This document shows, piece by piece, positions 20,252 to 24,361 of a stretch of DNA of 24,361 nt (within the stretch, counting starts at the first letter, position 1; each line of letters opens with the position of its first letter). Source of the stretch: Phycisphaerales bacterium UBA966 (GTDB lineage: Bacteria > Planctomycetota > Phycisphaerae > Phycisphaerales > SM1A02). Made by a program: the position numbers and the translations under genes. Location: contig DBCE01000120.1 of the NCBI GenBank assembly GCA_002292895.1, positions 1 through 24,361 on the forward strand, written 5' to 3'. The notes under the pieces were generated by a model. That model saw only the letters and a program-made list of their open reading frames with translations. It was not told the origin of the DNA and ran no database searches.

Positions 20252-22612
20252 ATGGCTGCTCTTCAGCGGCCGTTCGCTCGCACCTGCACCCACATGGTCT
20301 TTGGTCAACAATCCACTCGCTTCGGCCGCTCCGTGAGGAGGACGCGACTTCGTCGGAAACTGCCCCGACAGACTGCGCCGGTATTGCTTTGGTTGCGCGA
20401 CGAATGCAACCTCAGCGCGGCACTGGTGGTGACGGCGTTCGCGATTACCTCTGCCGTCCTGATTGCTTGGAGCGCCGACCTGCCCCGCGTATCTGTTGGT
20501 CAACGAGCGGAGACCGGTCGAGTCAATCGACTGGAGTACAGCGACATTGACGAAACCGCCACCGGATTGCGCCAAGACGAGGCCCGCAAGTCGGCGCCGT
20601 TGGTGTACATAGTGAACACGGATTACTTGGAACGCATGCAAGGTGAGATTGAGGGACTACCACTTCTCGTCCGCGACAAACTCACGTTGGAAGAAGTGCA
20701 GCCCGCCCTTGTTGAGCGATATGGACTGACTGAACCGACCTTTGCCGCGCTGCGCGAACTAGACCGCGCCGACGAAATGGAACTGTGGCAGCGCTGGACC
20801 AGCAGACTGATTGGGAAGCTCACTACCGGCGCGCCACTTGTCAGCACCAGTGAGTTTGACGCGTTCTCAATTGCTGCTCGACGCATGGTCATCATTCCGC
20901 CGCGCACTGATGTGCCTGGCGATCGAACACGCACTGCGCCACTTGGTCGCGGTGCTATCGAACTACGCACCGATGACCTTGCCGCCACGCGTGCCCGCCT
21001 GGCTGCAGAATCAGCCGAAGCAGGATTTCCGCTGGAATTTGCCCGTGTTTCCGTGGCTCCCCTGATTGCAGACCCAAAACCAACCATCACCTTTGATGCC
21101 GTCGCCACCAAAGCGGCGGCAGATGAAGCAGCCGAAGCGGTTCCATCTGTCGTGCGCGTTCACCCACGCGGAGAATCGGTGTTTGCGCCTGGCGATGTGC
21201 TGACGCAGGAACAAGTCTCGCGCGCCAATGACGAACAGCAACGCTTCCAAGAGTCACGAAGCGCGGTCGGATTCATTGGTGACCTCGCGCAAGCGTTGGG
21301 CATCTCGCTGGCGATCGCTTTGCTTGCGGCCACGTTCCTTGCTCAACACGAACGGCCCATCTTTCGCAATTGGCGACGCTTGGCCACCATGTTTGTCATG
21401 GTGCTGTTCCCAGTAGCGGTCACAGTGCCGGCATCCGTGGCGTTCCCGCAAGCCCTCCTGTTCTGCGCGGTTGGTAGTTCACTACTTTCAACCGGAACAT
21501 TGACCGTTGTCTTTGGGCTTCGTGTCTCGCTGTTTGCCATTCTGCTGCAAGCAGTACTAGCGATCTTTGCCCTGCACCCACCCATGGGGGTGTTCTTGGC
21601 TTGCTTGGGCTCATCGCTGGCGTTTGCGATCGCCGTTCGTAACTTGCGGCACCGCTCCGCGCTGGTGATCGCAACGGTGGCGTCTGGAGCAACTGCAGGC
21701 CTGGCAATTGTGCTGGCGGGGTTCGCGCAGGGATTTGATGATCGCAGCGTTGTCACCCAAGTCATTGGCGATTCACTGGTAGCAGTGGTCACCGCGTTCT
21801 TCATCGGTTTCCTAGTAATCAGCCTGCTTTCCACCATTGAACGAATCTTTGGCGTGACTACGGGGCTCACCCTGAGCGAACTGCGGGATCCGCGCCAGCC
21901 ACTCCTCCGCGAACTGCAACGCCGCGCGCCTGGTACATGGAATCATTCGCTGCAAGTGGCCAACATCGCAGAGGCAGCAGCCGAATCAATCGGTGCCGAT
22001 GCATTGCTGACGTACGTTGGTGCGCTTTACCACGACATGGGCAAGATGAACAAGCCCGAGTACTTCGTGGAGAACCAAAGCGGCATCAATCGCCACGAAC
22101 GACTCTCACCTGCCATGAGTTTGCTAGTGATTGTTGGACACGTAAAGGATGGCATGGAACTTGCCGCTGAGTATTCACTTCCGCGCACGGTGCGGCACTT
22201 CATTGAGAGCCATCACGGCACCACGCTCATGGAGTACTTCTTCCACGTTGCACGGAACCGCGCTGGTGATGATGAGATCAACGAAGCAGACTTCCGTTAC
22301 CCAGGACCCAAGCCCGAGACTCGCGAAGCCGCCATCTTGATGCTTGCTGATTGCGTTGAAAGTGCAAGCCGCACCCTGAGCGAACCAACGCCGGCGCGTA
22401 TCGAACAATTGGTCCGTGATCTCAGCCACAAGCGACTGGTGGACGGACAATTTGACGACAGCCCACTGACGCTGCGGGAATTGCGTGTTCTTGAAGATTC
22501 CATCATCAAGAGCCTGAACGCCATCTACCACGGGCGAATCAGCTATCCGTCGGCGCGGACCGAGCAGCGCGAGGCGCGCGGCGACCAGCCGATGCCGAGA
22601 GTGGCGTCTTAA
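20252..22612 (+). CDS. PgpH-like 7TM HD-domain phosphohydrolase (probable c-di-AMP phosphodiesterase)
   Basis: Up to 786 residues with the 7TMR-HD layout: a basic cytoplasmic N-terminus, a first membrane helix near residues 55-76, an extracytoplasmic domain of roughly 260 residues, a cluster of membrane helices near 340-545, then a cytoplasmic HD domain. HD motifs are WNHS (near 563), YHDMGK (near 593), GHVKDG, ESHHG and ADCVES, which together supply the metal ligands. Proteins of this layout (PgpH in Listeria) hydrolyse cyclic di-AMP, so control of that messenger is the likely role; no cyclase gene is in the window. ATG 20252 is used, but a TAGACT hexamer only three bases before it makes ATG 20294 a serious alternative. 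The last 74 bases overlap the convergent mutY. Confidence 0.9.
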   Translation: MAALQRPFARTCTHMVFGQQSTRFGRSVRRTRLRRKLPRQTAPVLLWLRDECNLSAALVVTAFAITSAVLIAWSADLPRVSVGQRAETGRVNRLEYSDIDETATGLRQDEARKSAPLVYIVNTDYLERMQGEIEGLPLLVRDKLTLEEVQPALVERYGLTEPTFAALRELDRADEMELWQRWTSRLIGKLTTGAPLVSTSEFDAFSIAARRMVIIPPRTDVPGDRTRTAPLGRGAIELRTDDLAATRARLAAESAEAGFPLEFARVSVAPLIADPKPTITFDAVATKAAADEAAEAVPSVVRVHPRGESVFAPGDVLTQEQVSRANDEQQRFQESRSAVGFIGDLAQALGISLAIALLAATFLAQHERPIFRNWRRLATMFVMVLFPVAVTVPASVAFPQALLFCAVGSSLLSTGTLTVVFGLRVSLFAILLQAVLAIFALHPPMGVFLACLGSSLAFAIAVRNLRHRSALVIATVASGATAGLAIVLAGFAQGFDDRSVVTQVIGDSLVAVVTAFFIGFLVISLLSTIERIFGVTTGLTLSELRDPRQPLLRELQRRAPGTWNHSLQVANIAEAAAESIGADALLTYVGALYHDMGKMNKPEYFVENQSGINRHERLSPAMSLLVIVGHVKDGMELAAEYSLPRTVRHFIESHHGTTLMEYFFHVARNRAGDDEINEADFRYPGPKPETREAAILMLADCVESASRTLSEPTPARIEQLVRDLSHKRLVDGQFDDSPLTLRELRVLEDSIIKSLNAIYHGRISYPSARTEQREARGDQPMPRVAS

Positions 22613-23711
22613 CCGGGACACCGGCGCATTCCATCACTCTCCATGCGGCATTGGATAGCGCTACCGACTCAAGCAATTCAAGCGGAACACGGTGCGTGCC
22701 TGCGATGGCTGGCGTGCATTCGCTGGCACTCACCAGCACTGTGAATTCCACCGTGCGATGACTAGTGACATGCGTGAACTGCGCAACTTTGTTGACTGGC
22801 ATTCCCCACGTCGTGCTGAGCACGGCGACATCCATCGGCGTGTCTGACTCAATGGTTGGTGGTTGCAACATGCCAGCCCACAACCCGGCGGCGGGTCGTT
22901 CGGTGAGCAACACTCCGTGCTCGTCAACGTGCACGAACGAATGCCAGTAGAGAGTGCGACGCGCTGCGCTACGACGCGGCGTTGGAATGCTGGCCGCGCG
23001 GCCCGAAGCCCGACCCGCGCATTGCGCAGCGAGCGGGCAAGCATCACACCGCGGCGCGGCGGGAGTGCATACGGTTGCGCCAAGCTCCATGAGTGCCTCG
23101 TTGGTCACGCCTGGTGCCGAGGCAACCTGTACCAGCCGAGTTGATTCACGCCACGCCCATCGCTCCGCGGCTGGGTCGCCCATGCGCGTTTCATGGTCAG
23201 CAAGGCGCGACAAGACGCGCAGGACGTTGCCATCAACAATCGCCGCCGCCTGACCAAAGACGATGCTGGCAATGGCGCCAGCGGTGTATCTGCCGATACC
23301 GGGCAGTGCAGCGAGTGCTGCAACGTTGTCCGGAACCTCGGCGCCGTGCATGTCTCGAATGGCCTCCGCCGCACGGTGCAAAAATCGTGCTCGGCGGTAG
23401 TAGCCCAAGCCCTGCCACGCTGCCAGCACCTCCTGCTCCGGCGCGTCGGCGAGGGAGCGCAGGGTGGGGAACCGTGCCATGAAACTGGCAAATCGCTCAA
23501 CCACCCGGGAGACCTGCGTCTGCTGGAGCATCAGTTCGCTGACCAATGCTCGATATCCAGAGCGCTCTGACCGCCACGGCAACTCCCGCGCGGCGGAGGG
23601 GTACCACGCCTCTAAACGGGCCGAAACCAGTGGTAAATCAGGAATTTCAGGTCCGGCGGGAGATGTTCCCGGGGAGGGGGAACCCGCGCAGGGGGTGGTG
23701 CGGATGCTCAT
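22539..23711 (-). CDS. mutY: A/G-specific adenine DNA glycosylase
   Basis: MutY removes adenine mispaired with 8-oxoguanine. The 390-residue protein has catalytic Glu59 (SELMLQQTQV), the helix-hairpin-helix LPGIGRYTAGAI (136-147), catalytic Asp160 (IVDGNVLRV) and the [4Fe-4S] ligands Cys215, 222, 225 and 231 (C-x6-C-x2-C-x5-C). The C-terminal part is the NUDIX-like 8-oxoG recognition domain, with WAGM near 278 and FTHVTSHR matching the MutY FSH loop. About 25 residues before the family core are Pro/Ser/Gly-rich, and no TANNNT or ribosome binding site is seen at 23711, so the exact start is less certain. The Arg/Ala-rich C-terminal tail lies in the overlap with the HD-domain gene. Confidence 0.95.
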   Translation of the reverse strand: MSIRTTPCAGSPSPGTSPAGPEIPDLPLVSARLEAWYPSAARELPWRSERSGYRALVSELMLQQTQVSRVVERFASFMARFPTLRSLADAPEQEVLAAWQGLGYYRRARFLHRAAEAIRDMHGAEVPDNVAALAALPGIGRYTAGAIASIVFGQAAAIVDGNVLRVLSRLADHETRMGDPAAERWAWRESTRLVQVASAPGVTNEALMELGATVCTPAAPRCDACPLAAQCAGRASGRAASIPTPRRSAARRTLYWHSFVHVDEHGVLLTERPAAGLWAGMLQPPTIESDTPMDVAVLSTTWGMPVNKVAQFTHVTSHRTVEFTVLVSASECTPAIAGTHRVPLELLESVALSNAAWRVMECAGVPVKTPLSASAGRRAPRAARSAPTDS

Positions 23712-23728
23712 AAGCTCAATCGGTTCGC

Positions 23729-23758
23729 TTGCGGTGAGATCAAGGCCGCAGGTAGCGT
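23729..23758 (+). promoter_or_regulatory. Putative promoter of the right-edge gene
   Basis: TTGCGG (23729-23734), an 18-base spacer and TAGCGT (23753-23758). The leader of about 75 bases contains a six-pair stem-loop at 23769-23783. Confidence 0.4.
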
Positions 23759-23838
23759 ATCCCGCTTGGGCGTCTTGGACGCCGTTGCCGTTTCGACTGC
23801 CTGCCCCGTGGCGGGTTCAAATCTCTGGAATACACACC

Positions 23839-24361
23839 ATGGCTAAGTTGTTCTACACGCTCGAGGAAGCTGCCCAGAAGCTTCACAAGTCCCAGGACGA
23901 GATCATGAACATGGCCCGCGCTGGCCAGCTTCAGGAACTCCGCGACAAGGACCAAGTGCTCTTCCGCCGCTCTGCGATCGATCAGATTGCCGGGGATGGG
24001 GACATGGGGAGCGACATCAACCTGGATGGCCTTGATCTCTCGAACGCCGGCAGCAGCATGGGTGCCATGGATGAGCTCCGTCTTGACGACAGTTCCGTCA
24101 GTCCAGTCGCGCCAGCCGCGGCCAGGATGGACGCCGGGCTCAACATGAATGATGACTTGAGCATGGACGATGGCCTACGGATGGACGATGGCCTCAGCCT
24201 TGACGACGACCTCCGCCTGGATGCCGGTCCGATCGCCGCAAGTGGCGCTGACGACTCCATGGGTCTTGATGAACTGAGCCTTGCTGATGACGATGAGCCA
24301 GCCCCGGCACCAACCCGCGCACCAACGCCATCAGCGGCGCCAATGGCTCGCTCAGCCCCGC
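23839..24361 (+). CDS. Planctomycete-type HTH protein with Asp-rich repeats, cut off at the right edge
   Basis: The frame from ATG 23839 is open to the window end (174 codons). Residues 1-52 (MAKLFYTLEEAAQKL, then a helix, then FRRSAIDQIAG) form an excisionase/MerR-like helix-turn-helix of the kind found at the start of many planctomycete proteins. From residue 53 the sequence is low-complexity and very acidic, with short degenerate repeats such as SMDDGL, RMDDGL, SLDDDL and RLDAG, and then turns Pro/Ala-rich near the edge. Whether the HTH binds DNA is unknown; in similar proteins a membrane or other domain may follow, but that part lies outside the window. A weak GGA lies about nine bases before the ATG. 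It is divergent from mutY. Confidence 0.8.
   Translation, partial: MAKLFYTLEEAAQKLHKSQDEIMNMARAGQLQELRDKDQVLFRRSAIDQIAGDGDMGSDINLDGLDLSNAGSSMGAMDELRLDDSSVSPVAPAAARMDAGLNMNDDLSMDDGLRMDDGLSLDDDLRLDAGPIAASGADDSMGLDELSLADDDEPAPAPTRAPTPSAAPMARSAP

Noticed and set aside
20195..20641. Upstream extension of the small lipoprotein frame
   Set aside because: It would bury the signal peptide in the middle and overlap the start of the divergent HD-domain gene.
23800..23839. tRNA-like 3' end (GGTTCAAATC followed by ACACCA)
   Set aside because: The would-be T-stem does not pair, and no D-arm, anticodon arm or acceptor stem can be folded upstream.
1..24361. Mobile elements, CRISPR arrays, prophage or defence genes
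   Set aside because: No transposase, integrase, direct-repeat array or defence-type protein was found; the content is housekeeping.

Overview
The window looks like chromosomal DNA from a member of the Planctomycetota, possibly the Phycisphaerae. This is inferred from gene content only. The right-edge gene starts with a short MerR/excisionase-like helix-turn-helix followed by Asp-rich low-complexity sequence, a layout I associate with planctomycetes. FabD carries the plant-like GLSLGEYTAL motif and the Nif3 protein the eukaryote-like SYHPPIF motif. Coding density is very high and no mobile element, CRISPR array or RNA gene was found, so this is a core region rather than an accessory island.

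Layout. 1-2274 (minus): a long secreted protein of unknown function, cut by the left edge, coupled to an upstream DinB-family gene. 2301-5085 (minus): a MoeB/ThiF-type E1-like enzyme, ribosomal proteins S7 and S12, and RNase HI. 5248-13076 (plus): rpmF-plsX-fabH-fabD-lipoprotein, a terminator, fabG-acpP, a strong hairpin, fabF, then a cobalamin-binding sensor protein. 13012-14295 (minus): Nif3. 14474-16787 (plus): a PIN-PhoH ATPase and a Bax inhibitor-1 family membrane protein. 16839-17816 (minus): ROK sugar kinase. 17857-19672 (plus): gatC-gatA. 19676-20194 (minus): small lipoprotein. 20252-22612 (plus): PgpH-like HD phosphohydrolase. 22539-23711 (minus): mutY. 23839-edge (plus): the planctomycete-type HTH/Asp-rich protein.

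The central block supplies nearly a whole type II fatty acid synthesis set: phosphate acyltransferase, both condensing enzymes, malonyl transacylase, ketoreductase and carrier protein. Dehydratase and enoyl reductase are absent. It also holds an unrelated lipoprotein, and a B12 protein with the W-x9-EH signature of CarH-type light sensors but no recognisable DNA-binding domain.

The most notable signal lies between genes. Most genes that begin a transcription unit have a -10-like TANNNT hexamer 7-9 bases (once 11) before the start codon and no Shine-Dalgarno sequence, while several genes inside operons have clear AGGAG-like sites. This predicts widespread leaderless transcription. The overlapping divergent ROK kinase/gatC promoters, in only 40 bp between start codons, fit this reading.
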